Shown: positions 1 through 13,798 of the stretch, piece after piece
Numbering within the stretch: position 1 is the first letter of the stretch
Layout of the letters: each line of letters opens with the position of its first letter
Assembly: GCA_013398175.1 (NCBI GenBank)
Contig: VZRZ01008717.1
Location: 471,486-535,485, forward strand
Reading direction: 5' to 3'
From: Climacteris rufus
Taxonomy: Eukaryota > Chordata > Aves > Passeriformes > Climacteridae
Length of the DNA: 64,000 nucleotides
Notes under the pieces: model-generated
Told to the model about the DNA's origin: nothing
What the model saw: the letters and a program-made list of their open reading frames with translations, nothing else
Databases searched by the model: none
Program-made: the position numbers and the translations under genes

Positions 1-330
1 CTTCTTTTCCAAGACATGGGGGGGTGTATTCATGTGTGTGTGCACATATGTAAAACTCTAATACATGCAATACATCCTATAATTACCAATTATATTATTA
101 TATTATCACAAAATTAAATTGCAATACTAATATATATTGTAATGGAGTATAATTATATTACATTTGTATTTGTGGTATTAAAGCGTGTCAGAGAACAGAC
201 TTATCATAATTATACTGCAATTGCTCTTCAAAAAGAGTGGAATTACAGTCACCATATTATGAAATATGACAGTGTTATCTTTATATATTGTTTGTATTAA
301 AGTGCAACTTAGAGGGTATCTCATCAGTAA
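1..330. other. AT-rich block
   Basis: Strongly AT-rich, with TATTA/TAATATA runs and no CR1 similarity. Nothing else is seen. Confidence 0.7.
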
Positions 331-783
331 TCAGTAGATGCTGAAGAAGATGGGGATCTTCCACTGGTATCAGGAAACAAACCCAGAGTGATCTCTGATA
401 AAGGACTCTGGCTCAACAACAAGATTTTTAGAATTTGGTCCCAGTGCAGGGTCTGGATCCCTATTTTAGGTCCAGTTTCTGTCTTCCCACAAATTGTCTT
501 CATTGAGCAGTGCTGCTGAGGAATTTGTCCATGGAAACTTATGCCCCCTCCCAAAGACATGGGGAGAGTGGTGGTTCACAAATATGGCCCTGGAAGCTTC
601 TCTGCTGGTGCAGGACTGCCCAAAACACTCCGGACCGCAGTGGCCTGTCCAAAATCACACCCTGCTGCAGATGCCCATTTTTTTCTGTGGACAGATCAAG
701 GAACCTTGAGTGGACAACTCAGATTTGCATCTCTGTCTTTCACCCATCCAAGGATAGATCAAAGTAACTAATTTTGAGTATTT

Positions 784-880
784 AGTGGAAGATCTTCCTG
801 TCTGTGTCAGGGGGTTGGAGTTTTGATGATTTTTAAGGTCCTTTCCAATCCAAAAAATCCTATGACTCTGTGATACTCCA
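784..880 (+). repeat. CR1 LINE 3' end fragment
   Basis: Degenerate match to the CR1 3' end: TAGTGGAAG, a run ending in CAGGGGGTTGGAG, then TTTTTAAGGTC and CTATGACTCTGTGAT. It is strongly 5'-truncated and old. Confidence 0.65.
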
Positions 881-2232
881 GATGGTCCTGCCTATATCTT
901 AAACATCAAAAGCAAGTGGTTAGAGTGGGACTGAAAATCTCTTTTTCTCAAGTCTTGGTCAACTTGTGTGCTTTTCCTTGAAAAAGCTTCAGATAAAATG
1001 TGCAGTACCACTCTCTAATGAGGTTCAACCCACGACTTATAGTGGCACAAGATACTTTATCTTCTCCTTCTGGCTCTGGGATCTTCCTGGGTCATTCCTT
1101 AGCCTGTAGAGGGGATGGTTTTCAGGCAAGATGAGGATGTTGAGCAGAGAGGTGAGGATGTACACACACATCTACTTCACCTTTCCTGCTGCTGTGTGGT
1201 GATCCTTGGCAGGAAGAAGTTCAAGTCGTACTGCAGATTCACCTCCCAGAGTCAAATGTAGGACTCTCCTAATGAATATCCATTGCCATCACTGTTTATT
1301 TGCTGAATTAAAATCTCAGAGTCTTGAGGAATGTCTGTACCCTTAGAGCTTGGTCTGCCAAGGGCAGAAACAAACAACCTGAACCAACATTTACTTTCTG
1401 CAGTATTTATGATTCACCAAAACAATTGCTCTTGGCAATCTTGCAAAGCAGGAACTTTATTTCAGTAAAAATTAGTTGGACAAATACCCTGTGATGTAGG
1501 CTCGGGCAAGAATATGTCTGAGTGTGTGGGCTTCTTACAGGATATTCAAGGAGCTCCAAGCAGAGGAGGATGAATCAGGATGAATGAGCCAGAGAAAAAT
1601 CAAGAAGATGCATAAAAGAGGTCTTTACAGCTGCACGAAAACAATATGTAGGCATTCAGCTCAGGAATAAAGAGATGGATTCCTGACCCCACTGACGTCA
1701 GTGAGGCTTCTTGGATTCAGTGAATAACTTTGGATCTATATCAAAGACGGATGGTACTTATTTCCAAAGAAAATGGCCACAATCTATGCAAGTTCCCACA
1801 CCACTTGAGTTCCATCTCCAACTCCACTGGTTCCTAGAGGCCTCCTGAGACATGATGGCCTCAAGATATTAACTCTGGAGCTTCTGAGCATCCTCCTTTC
1901 CTCTTTTCTCATCCTGGACCTATAGTTTTGCCAGTGACAGATCTTTAAAATTGAAGTCCTATTTTTTCCTCTTTGTCTTCACTGATTTTTAACCAGCTTT
2001 TGGGGATTTTTGAATTCATACAAAGAATCATCATTATTTGAGTCACTTGCAAAGTGGATAAAATGCCCCAAATCGGACATCAGGGGGTCAGCTGTTCCCA
2101 TGGGCACAGAACAATGGAGAAGATAAGTAAAGAAGCCTTATGCCAAGGGCAGACTGAGTTGGTGAGGTGAGATCTCTATCCTCTCCTAAGCATTCTGAGG
2201 AATTCAAAGGTGTGGGGTATGTTCAGGGTGAT

Positions 2233-2260
2233 GTGCTCAACTCAGCTCAGCTCAGCTCAA
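2233..2260. repeat. (CTCAG)n short tandem repeat
   Basis: Four or so CTCAG/CTCAA units. Similar CAGCT-rich runs recur at about 17697-17713 and 60137-60149. Confidence 0.8.
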
Positions 2261-2713
2261 ACTGAGAATACAAAATAGAGGAATTGTGATGGGTGGGAGA
2301 GTTGATGTCTGTAGTTATATTTAAAGCACAGCTGATCTTCACCTTCTAAAAGTCCTATTTTCCATTCATCCATCTCCCCACACTGAGGCTAAATGCCTTC
2401 AAGTCCCATTTGTTTTTCTGGGATCTTATTTAATTCAGCTCCTTCCTGAGCCTGTGAAGTGAGGCAGCATTTCTGCCTGGTTGGTTTTTAATTGGAATTA
2501 GTTTCCAATCGATCAGATCTCCTAAATCATAATCTCAAGAGGTGCTGATGCTGTTTAATGTCAGTTTGTGTGTCTTTACCCTTACTGGTAACTCATGAAG
2601 GAGTAAAAACTTACCTTCCAGAGAGGGTTATGGGTAGAGCTGGCCACTCATTCCAGTTTCCACTAGACAGAGACTGGATTTGTATCATTTTGGTGGGAAT
2701 GAAACAATAGTAT

Positions 2714-2860
2714 TGACTCCTCATCCCTGAAAGTGTTCAAGGCCAGTTTGGGTGGGGCTTGCAGCAGCCTGATACAGTGGAAGGTGTCCCTGACCATGGC
2801 AGGGGTTTGGAACCAAGTAATCTTTCAGGTCCCTTCCAACACAAACCATTCTGTGATTCC
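2714..2860 (+). repeat. CR1 LINE 3' end fragment
   Basis: Clear CR1 3' end: CATCCCTGAAAGTGTTCAAG, GTGGAAGGTGTCCCTG and GGTCCCTTCCAACAC, ending CATTCTGTGATTCC. It is truncated at the 5' side. Confidence 0.85.
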
Positions 2861-3705
2861 AGGAAAATAAATAAATGAAAAATATGGATCCAGCAATGAC
2901 ACAGTGACCCTCATGTTCCTGCTGCTCATTCTTGGTCCATGGCAGAAATTGCTGTTGAGCTTTTTTGTGAGGTTTCCAGGGTCTGTGGTTGTCCCTCCAC
3001 GTTCATTGGTCTTTCTCTTAAGCAGGATGTGCTGGGAAAGCTTCTGGTATGAGCTGGATTCAATAAAAGTTTGCAAGTCCGAGGACATTCCCAATAAAAC
3101 ACACAGGGGTCACATAACTGCATTTGCTTGCTGAAACTTTGTTGTGCTGTAAAATTTGCTGCTGACTTGCACCTTTATTACCTGAGTTATACAATATACT
3201 CCAGGATCCCAGGAATGGCAGGAACTGTGGAACAGCAGTGTAGCAGTATGAGCTGTTTGCCACAGCCCATACCCAGGATTGCTATGCTTTCCCTGAGGCA
3301 GGTGGAACGCAGGAAACAAATCAGAATTTCACTCAGCGCTGTTAGGAGTGAGTGGGCAGACAGGACCACTTTCACCAGGGTCCTTCTGACTGGCGTGGAC
3401 CTGAAACAGCACCATTTCTGCCCAAAATAGCACGCCACAGGCAGAGACATTTTGTTTTTTGCTGAAAGCAAACAGAGTTGCTAAGAAACGAATATTGCAG
3501 AGATGGAAATCCACAAAAGGTTTGACAGTTGCCGAATGGTGCAGGGCTTGGCAAACGTGGCCACACAGCCAGACAGGAGGAGACAGACAATTCCATGGTA
3601 CTTCCAGCAGGAAACCCATGGTGTGTTCCTCACATCTTGTCTCCATCAAGCACATTGCTGATGGGGGCTGAAAAAGCAGGGGTATAGGAGGGACAGGGCC
3701 CTGTG

Positions 3706-4150
3706 ATCACAGAATTATGGAATAGTTTGGGTTGGAAGGGACCTTCAAGATCATCCAGTTCCAAACCCCTGCCATGGGCAGAGACACCTTCCTCTATCCC
3801 AGGTTGCTCCAAGCCTCAACCCACCTGGCCTTGGACACTTCCAGGGATGGGGCAGCCACAGCTTTTCTGGGCAACCTGTGCCAGGACATCACTGCCCTCA
3901 CAGGGAGGAATTTCTTTCTAACATCTAATCTAAATCTTCTCTCAGTTTAAAAGCACTGCCCCTTGTCCTGTCACTATCTGCCCATGTAAAAAGTCCCTCT
4001 TCCTCCTTTTTATAATCCCCTTTAAGGTACTGGGAGGCTGCAACAAGGTGTCCCCAGAGTTTTCTCTTCTCTGGGCTGAACAACCCCAGATCTCTCAGCC
4101 TGTCTTTGAGGAGAGGTGCTCAAGCCCTGTGATCACCTTTGTGGCCCATC
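3706..4150 (-). repeat. CR1 LINE fragment
   Basis: This is a reverse-complement CR1 copy of about 445 bases. It starts with the tail (CACAGAATTATGG), then GTTTGGGTTGGAAGGGACC and CCTGCCATGGGCAGAGACAC. It runs into the region with CTCTTCTCTGGGCTGAACAA. Confidence 0.9.
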
Positions 4151-5380
4151 ATGAAGTCACATCATTTGTGTGTTTCCACTAGTGATGGCTCTTCTTTAAA
4201 CTCTGGTCAAGGTGCCCCATCATGATGAGGATCAGTGACCACCTGTCCCAGTGTGTGGGGACATCTCCTTCTGTTTAATCCATCGTGGAGCCTCTGGAGA
4301 CAGCAATTCCCTGTGGCTACAGAGGACCCAGGTTTTTAACCACACTGTGTCTCACATGAGGCATTCAAATTTCAGCTACCTCAATTCCCTGTGCTAGAGA
4401 AGAGATCTTACATAACTTTCTTCTGAGATGATGAATGACAAATACACTGTACCCTAAAGGTGATGTTCATCATGTCCATGACTCTGTGCATGGGGTTTCC
4501 CTGAATGATGCTTTGAGAGCAGTTTGGGTGAAAAAAATCGCTGAAATATGAGATATTTGAGGGATTGCTGTCCCCTACTGGGGCACACTGCGTGGTTTAA
4601 AGCTTGAGAAACCAGATATCAGCACTACCTGTGACAGCTGAAGAGCCATCCCAGCTCCCAGTGCACTGCTGTTATTGTTAGGTTTGCTCTTCAGGAAGGT
4701 GGGACCGGGGGAAAAAAGATGAAATATTAAAATAGAAGGTAGAAGCAAAGCAAACTCAGGCTGAGCCAATCCGGTTAACAAAGGATGCCAGGAGCTGGTG
4801 CTAATTTGTGTCTGATTTAAAGTGCTTGGTGGGTGGAGAGAGAACAGCCCACAAGAAGCAGCTGGGCTCGTTTTCCATCCCCCAGCCCTGCTGTTGGAGC
4901 GGCGTGGTGGGGGAAAGAGGAGCACACAATCAGGCGATTCATCCCCACGCTGTCGCACTTTGCAAAGGCAAAGGGGAAGGAGGGAGAGGGAAAAAGCAGT
5001 GATCCAGTTCTCATGGAAAGCACTGGCAGCAAACATTATGCCACTGCTTGCCTAAGCAGGATTGACCTGCCCTGTCCACATTTACCAGCTTTTTGTGAGT
5101 TCCCAGTGGGCAGCCCTGATGAAAAAACTGGATTAATGCTTTTCCTCACCTGGCTGTTTGGGCCAGGCATGCTGAGTGATGAGGGGAGTGTTCTGATCTG
5201 CTGTGGTGGGGCTGGCAGAGCTCACAGTCTCCTCTCGAGGCCAAAGTTAATGATTTATGTGCAGGAAAGGGTAAGACAGAGACAAGATCCCCCACTAATG
5301 TGGCACCAATGCAAAGGTCTACCTGATCCCACAGAAGTGACACCTGGATTTGCTCCCCAGGGGAAGACCAGAGAGCAGGG

Positions 5381-5538
5381 GCTGCCCAAAGAAGTTGTGG
5401 ACTCCCCACTGCTGTAGAAATTCCAGTCCATGATCAATGGGGATCTGAGTAACCTGGACTAGTGGAAGGTTGGACCAATAGCAGGGAGTGGTCTTTAAGG
5501 CCCCTTCCAACCCAAATCATTCTATGATTTTATGATTT
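5381..5538 (+). repeat. CR1 LINE 3' end fragment
   Basis: Diverged CR1 3' end with AAGAAGTTGTGGACTCCCCA, CTAGTGGAAGGTTGG and CCCCTTCCAACCCAAATCAT, then CTATGATTTTATGATT. Confidence 0.8.
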
Positions 5539-7499
5539 TCTGATCTCTCCCAGCCCTCAGTTCTTCTCCCTCACCCCTCAGTTCTGCCAGTGAAACCTGA
5601 GAGAACCCCCCCTCCCCCTTCACATGCACTCCCTCTGAGGCTCCATCTCTCCTCATAAATAAATGAGGAATTACAGGCAGGCATGAGTGTGGTCCCATGA
5701 TCATACAGACCATTTAATTATTTCCATGCTCCCTGGTGAAGTTTTGGCCCCAGACGGTGCCAGGACACAGCGTGGCAGATGGCTGAGCCAAGGGACTCTC
5801 TCCCGCAGGTCTGTGGGATGAGGCCAGCCCCTCTCAGAGGGAAGGAGGGCTGAGGTGTGTGGCACAAGCTGTGCCATGCCTGGTGTCAGAGCCAAAGAAC
5901 AGCCCCTGCTCCCTATCCTTCAGCACTAGAGACATAGCCTGTGGAGACAGACAGCAAAAGGGCAAATTAGCATTTATTTGGCATGTGGATTTCTGTTCTT
6001 CAGGAGCTAAAGGAGGGCCATCTGCTCATTGTGTCTCGCACGAGGTGGAGGCTTTCATTCCCAACCAACCTGTGCTGGATTCCAGCCTGGCACTCGATGT
6101 GGAGATGCGTCTGGCCCTCCAGGTATTGTCCTGGGAGACTGGGGACTCCCTCTGCTCCCCACTGTGCTGGGTCAATCTACCCTCTGGGGGAGAAAGGCAG
6201 CAATCCTCACCTCCTGGCACCTTCCACCTGCTCCTCTCTCCTTCATTTCCTGGCTTACTGAGCCAGTTTCCTGTGCTTTACGGGTGGGTTTTTCATTGCA
6301 GGGCTGCTCAGGAACACCTGGGGCTGAGGTTTCTAAATGCTACTGGAGTGGAAACAGGAGGAAGAGCCTCAAAATCTTCCCCTGGAGGATATGGGAAGCT
6401 GAAGAACTTCCAGAATACAGCTTTGTAGCTGAATTCCCCTCCAAGGTCTTGTGTAGTAACCTAAATCTCAGCCCTGTTCCCTGCAGACCTCCAGCTCCCC
6501 TCCAGCTCTTCACTCCAGTCCTGCCTTTCTGTCCTCTGAGCCAGAAGTTAATACTCATACAAATAAAAGAGCATGTAAAAATCACAGATTCTGCTGTCAT
6601 CCCTGTGATGAAGCATCACCCAAGCCCTCCTCAGAATAAATATAAACCATTCTTCTTCAGCCCTTCATCTTCATCAAGGCTGCACATAGACAGCTCACTA
6701 ACCCCAGCCCCAAACCAGCACATCCTCAGTGCTGCACAAATCATTCCATAATGTCCTCCATCATTTCCTGGGATTGAACAAAGCCAAAGAAAGTGAGAAG
6801 AGAGGAGCACTTTGCCTCCCAGTAACCCCCCTGCCTGCCCCTCACCAGTAATCTTTTCTCCCATGTCACATTGCTCAAGAGTTCCTGGAGAGAGGACTGG
6901 AAAGGGGAACAGAGTACATCTGTCTCGTTTATGCAAATCCTGAACTGCTTGTCATGAGACTGATGGATGAGATGCAAGGAATAATCCAGCTTGTTAACGC
7001 CTGTGCTGTGATTGCATCCCTCTGCCAGCCTCCATGCATTCCGGCACCCTAGGATTTGTTACAGGGGAGCCTAAAAGGCTGGGGAGTCTGTAAGGAGAAG
7101 GGAAGTCTTCAGGGAGCACAGCAGGCAGGATCCTTTGCTGTCCAGCATGGTGAGCTCAGGCACAGCACTGCATGGGGATGAGCAGGACACTCCAGAAGAA
7201 TTGAGGTCAGGGCAGATCAGCATCCATCCCAAGGGCTGCTTTCCCAGGCAGTGCAATGGGCACTGTGCAGGACACAGGGGAGAGAAGAGAGTGAATGAAC
7301 CAGGCCAACCCATTTTGGTAGGGAGGTTTAGCAACACAAATGTGACTTGTGACACTCCTGTGGTTTTCACGATCTGTACATGGTCCGTTTGGCAGTGTGG
7401 ACATAATTCTTGTTGCTTAGGGTGGGTTACTGATTTCCCTGCTCCTCTCTAGAGTAAATGCAGAATTGGTTACTTAAGGAAGGAACGAAAGTCACAGAG

Positions 7500-8298
7500 T
7501 CATGGAATCATGGAATCATAGGGCAGACTGGTGTGGAAAAGACCTTTAAAGATCATCTACTCCACTCCCCTGTTTACATGGGCAGCAACAGAGTGGGGCT
7601 TGGACCTTGACAATCATCTGGTTCCAAACCCTGCCATGGGCAGGGACACCTTCCACTAGAACATGTTATTCAAAGTCCTATCCAAAGTGGCCTTGAGCAC
7701 TTCCAGGGATGGGGCAGCCACAACCTCTCTGAGCAACCTGTTCCAGTGTACCACCACCCTCACTATAAAAAATGCCTTCCTCATATCCAGCCTCTACCTT
7801 CCCTCCTTCATTTTAAAGCCCTTGCCCCTTGTCCTGTCACTACAGGCCTTGGCAAGTAGCCTCTCCCTCTTTCTTACAAGCCTTCTGTATATGTTGCAAG
7901 GGTGCAATAAGATCTTTCCAGAGCCTTCTCTTCTCCTGGCTGAACATCCCTAGCTCTCTCAGCCTGACTCCAGCCCTTTGATCATTTTCCTGGCCCTCCT
8001 CTGCATCCACTCCAACAGGTCCACTCCTTTCTTTTGCTGGGTGCTCTGGCACTGAGGTGTCACTAAAGAGGAGCAGAGGGACAAAATCGCCTCCCTCAAC
8101 CTGCTGGCCACGTTTCTTTTGAGGCATCCCAGGGTCTGATGGTTTTCTGGGCTGCAATCACACATTTCCAGCTCATGTCCAGCCTTGCATCCTCAAATCC
8201 TTCTCCTCAGGGCTACTCTTTGTCTGTCAATCCCCAGGCTGTATTGAAATTGGGGTTTGCCGCAACCCAGGGCCATCCAAGTCTATCTGGATCACCCA
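7500..8298 (-). repeat. CR1 LINE, longest copy in the window
   Basis: This reverse-complement CR1 of about 800 bases runs from the 3' tail (CATGGAATCATGGAATCATA) through the 3' untranslated part. It continues into the end of the reverse-transcriptase ORF region, recognisable by CTGGCCCTCCTCTGCATCCA, CCTCAACCTGCTGGCCACG and CAGCTCATGTCCAGC. The coding part carries stops and frameshifts, so it is inactive. Confidence 0.88.
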
Positions 8299-9835
8299 TG
8301 AAAGGCTGAAGGAAAAGCAAAGAGCCACTCCAAGACTGGCATTTGCATCCAGACCATCTGTTTCAAGAATAATGGATTGGCTTTCCCTCCACAGATTCCC
8401 TAATCCATTTTGTCACTCTTTTATACCTTTAGCCTCCACAGCATCCTGTGGCAATAAGGTCCCCAATTGAATTATGAGCTGTGTGAAAAACTACTTCCTT
8501 TAGTTTGTGCTCAGGCTTTGGGGTCGGTAAGGATGGCTCTCTGCGTCACGAGCCTTAATTCACTGCTGCTCCCCATGTCCCTCAAGGACCTTGGGGAGAA
8601 GGTGCTGCAGAAACTCTCATATTTATCAATCTTCTGCTTTGTAAGAGCAGGTTGCAGACTTCTGCTTCAAGATCATGGTTGGATCATGGTTCTGCAGCAC
8701 CTTCTGCATGGTCCAATGGAACACAGAAACTTGGGGCTTTAAAAGGGATTTGCTTTGTCTCTGTTTGTCTCCACCTTCAGGGGCTGTGCTCAACTCAGTG
8801 GAAAGGTTCCACTCTCTGCTCAAGCTCAGATATTTCTACCATCTCCGTGACATTGGGAAGTTCCCATTTGCACACATAAGTGTGGTATCAGAGGCTCTAA
8901 AGCCCCTCATTTCAGACTGTACAGAAGCAGATGGAATCTCTCCCATAGATAAAACAGAATTCAGGTTCTTCTGTCCTCACTCTATGGATAGTGAAAGTAA
9001 GGCCAGGGGTGGTCACAATTCTGGTTTTACTAAAAGGACCAGTATTTTAAGTGTCTTTTGTAGCCACAGCCTGAATTTCCATCTTCTCCTTGCTGGAAAA
9101 TTGCAAATCTGAGCAATAGGATCTTATGGTCCTTCTGTGTGCAATGTAATGACGTCCTCACTGGGCATTGGAAACTGAATGCCTAAAATTACAAGCTGAA
9201 TTCCTGTTGTCAGAAGGGGAAATGTTCCCAATCCAGTTTTAACTTTGCTGAGGCAGCAGCATTCAAAAACAGCATGGTGCACCTTCAGAGTTGATGTAAA
9301 ATTGGACTCTGATGCAGTATTTCCTTCTTTTCCCAGCTGCTGCCTAGGAAATTTGTCCCTATCATTGGGGTAGTGTAAGTATTGTTTGTCTGTTGGGGAA
9401 ACTGAGGCACGGTCACTGAGGGAGGGCACAAAGCTGTGGAATAAATCAGACAAAGAGCCCACATCAAATTTTCTGTACATCTGGGATGGGACAGAGTCTT
9501 CTGGTCCTCTCCTGCTGCTGATCATCCCCAGCCATGTACGAGCTGGAGAGCAGCCAAGTGAAAATCTCCTTTCCTGGTGCTGGGAGCAGCACTAGGACTT
9601 GAGCTCGTACAGATTCTACTCTGGAGTTGGTTGCAAAAAGAGGTACTGGGGTGTTCATCCCTTATTTTTTCCCCCTTGAGCAGCCCAGCTCCAAGATGCC
9701 ATGGGGCAGGCAAAGTGCCAAATACAGTTGGTGTTCCATCCCAGGTGTCTGGACAGGGCTCCAGGGACAAGGCACCTTCTTTTCCTTTATCCTCTGCAGC
9801 CACCTCTGCACCAGTGACTCCAGAGAGCCAGGATA

Positions 9836-10065
9836 TGGAATCATAGAATCATTGAAAGTTTGGCTTGCAAGGAACCATAAAGATCATCCAGTTCCAACCC
9901 CCTGCCATGGGCAGGGACACCTTACACTATCCCAGGTTGCTCCAATCCCCATCCAACCTGGCCTTGAACATTTACAGGGATGGGGCAACCCCAGCTTCTG
10001 TGAGCAACCTGTGCCAGGGCCTCACCACTCTCACAGAGAAGAATTTCTTCCTAAAATATGGCCTG
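9836..10065 (-). repeat. CR1 LINE fragment
   Basis: Reverse-complement CR1 3' end: GGAATCATAGAATC tail, CCCCCTGCCATGGGCAGGGA, CTGGCCTTGAACATTTACAG and AGAATTTCTTCCTAAAATAT. Confidence 0.9.
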
Positions 10066-12329
10066 AAACACTGTCCCATCGTTGCTTACACATCTCAGGA
10101 CACTTCCTGGTGGAGTTTTTGTCCCAGCCAACAATCCCCAACCCAGGCCATGCCTGAGCACAACTCAAGAGTGAGCATTAAACACTGGAAGGCTGATCTG
10201 CTTTGGGAATAGGCAGACTAGCCACAGGAACATGAGCTGTGTCAGGGCTCTTGACAGGGGGACACAAAATGAGCCTGAGTTGTGTGATTTATGTGGGATG
10301 CAGAACTGAGCAGTGTCAGGATGTGCACTGAGCTCTGCCTTGTGCTTGTGCCACCCCTTGGATCCCAAAACCCAATTTTATCTTTGCCAAACATCCCTCT
10401 GCAGTTGTACCCATGCAAGCCTTTCCCTCATCATGCACGCAGAGCCCCTCCCTAAATAGCCCCCATCCCCGGGGGGTTCCCACTTATCTTCCCAGCTAAT
10501 GCCAGTGCTTTTAACCTCCAGCTGGATTCCCAATCAATCCCAGCTCAAATAAGCAATGATGGAAGCGTTCCTGCCTGCTTTGTGTCACTCTTTAGGGTGA
10601 CCTTGCCCTCAGATGCCCTCTTGTGTAACCCTCACACCCAGGGGCAGGGTGGTAATGTAGGGAGAAAGACCCCAAAGGGTTGACTGTGAGCACTGGCAGG
10701 CAGCAATAAGGCAACAGGGAAAATGGGATTTTCCTGGGATTTGCTGGTGTAGAATCCATGGTATTTCTGGTGTTGCTCTTCAGGCGGTGCCACTGGTGGG
10801 GATGGATGGGAGCTAGGGCAGGAATGGAGCATGGGTGATGCTAGCATGAAGGAAAGGCTGATCTTACCAGGATCAGAGGGGTTGTACATTCCTCTGGGTG
10901 TGAGGAAACACCTGGGAACAGTGTGGGGCAGTCACCAGCCTAAACTCACAGCAGGCTGTGCAGTAATCCCACTCTTAGCTGGGATTTAATTCTCCTTTCC
11001 TCAAACTGAGGTAAACTGAGGCAGGGTAAGATGTAATATGATGATCTCCATCAACAGCCTTCTGCCAAGAACCCCCACATGCTCCCTGGCTTCGCTGTGC
11101 AAGGACCTCAAAGCCACCCCCACGAAGTCCTTGAGAAGCTCCAAGCCCTGGCAGAGCTCCCAACAGGCAAGGCCAAAGGCTTTGCACCCATGTAAAGGAA
11201 AGCTGAGCACAAGCACAGCTGCAGATCAGGAGGAGGTGATGCTTAAAAGACACCAAGAGCACAGACCACACCTGTCTGAGGCTGTGTTGGACCCTGCAGA
11301 AGGTGCTGCAGAGCCCTGAACCCCCTTCCCTCAGGCAGCCACATCTGGGAGCAGATGCAGCAAAACTGGCTCTCCTTTTGTTGGCCAGGCTTTTCTCTAC
11401 ACAAGTTCTACTGGATCCTAGATTTTATGGCCCAGTCTTTCTGCTCAGCTCTTCCCTGATCCCACTCACTGAAAAAAAAACAGAGCCAGGAATTGAGCCT
11501 GACCTGCTAAACCCTGGGAGTTTTAGCTGTGAGCCCATCTACAATTAACAAGATCTGGAGCAGAGACCTTAGTCTTCAAATTAATCTCCTTTGGGGATGA
11601 AGTCCTAGTTGGTTGGAAATGAATCATCAACTTCAGCACTCTGCTGGATTTTTTCAGACCATGGAGCACTAAAGGAAAGCAGAGGATGCTTCTCACATCC
11701 ATCTTTTTCAGGTGGGAAAGCTGAAGCATGAGTTGGCAGAGATGCTTCATTGCCAGAGCGCACAAATCTTGGAGCCAGGATTCAAATCTGGTCTCTGGCT
11801 CCCCCTGACAGTGTCTCCCCATCTGGCCAGTGCTGAAGGAGATACGGATGGGAGGGTTCAACAAAAGCTCAGGGGCTTTGGAGTTTCCTCACTGTGGTTG
11901 AAACCCCTTGGGGAACTCCGAGCTGATCCATTTCCAGATACCACCTTCCAACCCTCTCTTCCCCCAAATCCCCTCTTCCAGCCTTTGAAAGTTGAAACAG
12001 GATCAGGATTCTGCCCCACAAGCCAATTTCCATCTCAGAATCAAATATTTCCCACCCTATTAATGCTCCTGCAGGCTGTTAGAGATCTGCTGGCTTCTCC
12101 CCCTAGAACAAGGGCCTTTCCAGCTTGGAGCTGGGAGAAATGTGGGATGAAGGATGCTAGTGTGTATATACAGAATTTATGAGCACAGCAGGCAGGTGAA
12201 ATTCAGGTTTTCTCTGCACTCAGGAGGCTCAGGTAGAGGCAGGGGGTAGCACATCAGTCTCTGCGGTGATGGAGCAAATATTCCAAGAGGTGAGAGGGCC
12301 ATGCAGAATTCTGTGTTTTGCAAATGAAT

Positions 12330-12462
12330 CCTGGAGTTGTTTGGCTTGGAAGGGACCTTAAAGATCACCTCATTCCACTCCTTCTGCCATTGGTAGTTAC
12401 CCTTTCACTAGACCAACATGCTCAAAGTCCCCTGACCTGTCCTTGAACATTTCCAGGTATGG
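12330..12462 (-). repeat. CR1 LINE fragment, diverged
   Basis: Degenerate reverse-complement CR1 with TTTGGCTTGGAAGGGACCTT, CACTAGACCAACATGCTCAA and CTTGAACATTTCCAGG. Confidence 0.75.
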
Positions 12463-13165
12463 AAAAGAGACCATAAAAAAACAATACTAAGGAAAACCCT
12501 GATTTTGAGCACAGATTTTATGGAAGAGGTGCTGCTTCAGAAGTTCCCAGTGTGCCTTCCAGGGCTAACTCCTCTCCCTGCAGCCCAGCAGAGCCACTGC
12601 AGCCAAACAACACCCAGGTCTGAGCCCTGCTTGACTCCTATCTGTGCTGTCACTTCACAGATGCCACTGTGTTTTTCCAGGCACTTCCACTCTGCTTTGC
12701 TCACTCACAAAAAGAAAATTTCCAAGCTGTTGCAGCTTTTTTGTTTCTCTGCTAGCAGTTCCTTGTGAGTAAGGACAGAGCAAACTCCTTTTCTGTGTTT
12801 TCTCAGAGTGGCAAACGACTGAGCTTTTCAGGGCCAGGCGTTTTTTTGGCTCTGGCAAAAGGGATATTTTGTTTGATATCTGGGGACCTTCTTACAGGGA
12901 AATGGGAAGCCCCAGAAAAGGAGGATTAGCTTGATGAGAGTGATTTTCACCCTGCTGGGATGTCAGCCGTGCACCAAGGTCAGGAGAAGGAAAAACAGAG
13001 GGAAGTAAATCTTGGACAGTGGCACATCTGGAGGCAGTGGGCAGAGAGAGGTGAGTTGGAATGGCTGAACCAGTGGGAACAGATCAGGGAGAGGATGTTG
13101 GGAATGGTCCCACAGGCAGCAGCAGGGAAGGATGGCCTTTCTGCAGTCATTTTGATTTTTTTCCC

Positions 13166-13182
13166 TTTTTTTTTTTTTTTTT
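13166..13182. repeat. poly-T run
   Basis: Seventeen consecutive T. No element body is recognised next to it. Confidence 0.9.
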
Positions 13183-13717
13183 GATTCCCATGGAGTGTTT
13201 GTGTGTTTGTGTGCATGTCTAAGAGTGCCCTCCATTGGCCACATCCAGGCTGCTGCTCCAAGAGTGCCACCAGCACAGCCGAGGAAGGTGGTGGATGCTC
13301 CACCAGAGATGCCACCCTTCCCACATAGGAGGAGTGGGAGATGCATACCCTGTGGAAAAGCAGGACATGGCAGCACTGCCAGCACCCCACAGGCTCCTCC
13401 TGCCTGGGCAGAGGTCGAATCCCTGGGCTGGGCACAGCTGCAGAGCTGGACACACCAATTTGGAGGTGTCCACCTGGGAAGTGTGGTGGGATGGGGTGAA
13501 TCAGCTTGTGGGGCTATTCAGGCTGAGGGTGAAGGCAGTTGTAGGCAAAATCAGGGATGCCCTGATTCCTGCTCACACATTGCATGCTGTCTGAATCCCC
13601 AGGATGGCTGTGGGGTGTGCTTGAGTCATACAGATTTGGGAAGAATTCAAACAGGGACACGAAGATCGTGGCAAAATCCAGGCTCAGACCTGGATCATCC
13701 CTTCAGGAAGACAGGGC

Positions 13718-13798
13718 CCACCACAGTGGTGTGTGTGGTCAAAGGCTGGACATGGTGACCTTGAAGGTCTTTTCCAACCTTGATGCTTCTGTGATTCT
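13718..13798 (+). repeat. CR1-like LINE 3' tail
   Basis: A short tail fits a different CR1 subfamily: GACCTTGAAGGTCTTTTCCA, ACCTTGATGCTTCTGTGATT. Compare the copy at 42682. Confidence 0.55.

Noticed and set aside
4833..5417. 194-residue open frame, plus strand
   Set aside because: It runs into a CR1 fragment at its end and has no recognisable domain.
6029..6751. 240-residue open frame, plus strand
   Set aside because: Rich in Cys, Gly, Pro and Ser like chance frames, with no motif, splice or promoter context. Overlapping frames of similar length in the same region show only stop-poor composition.
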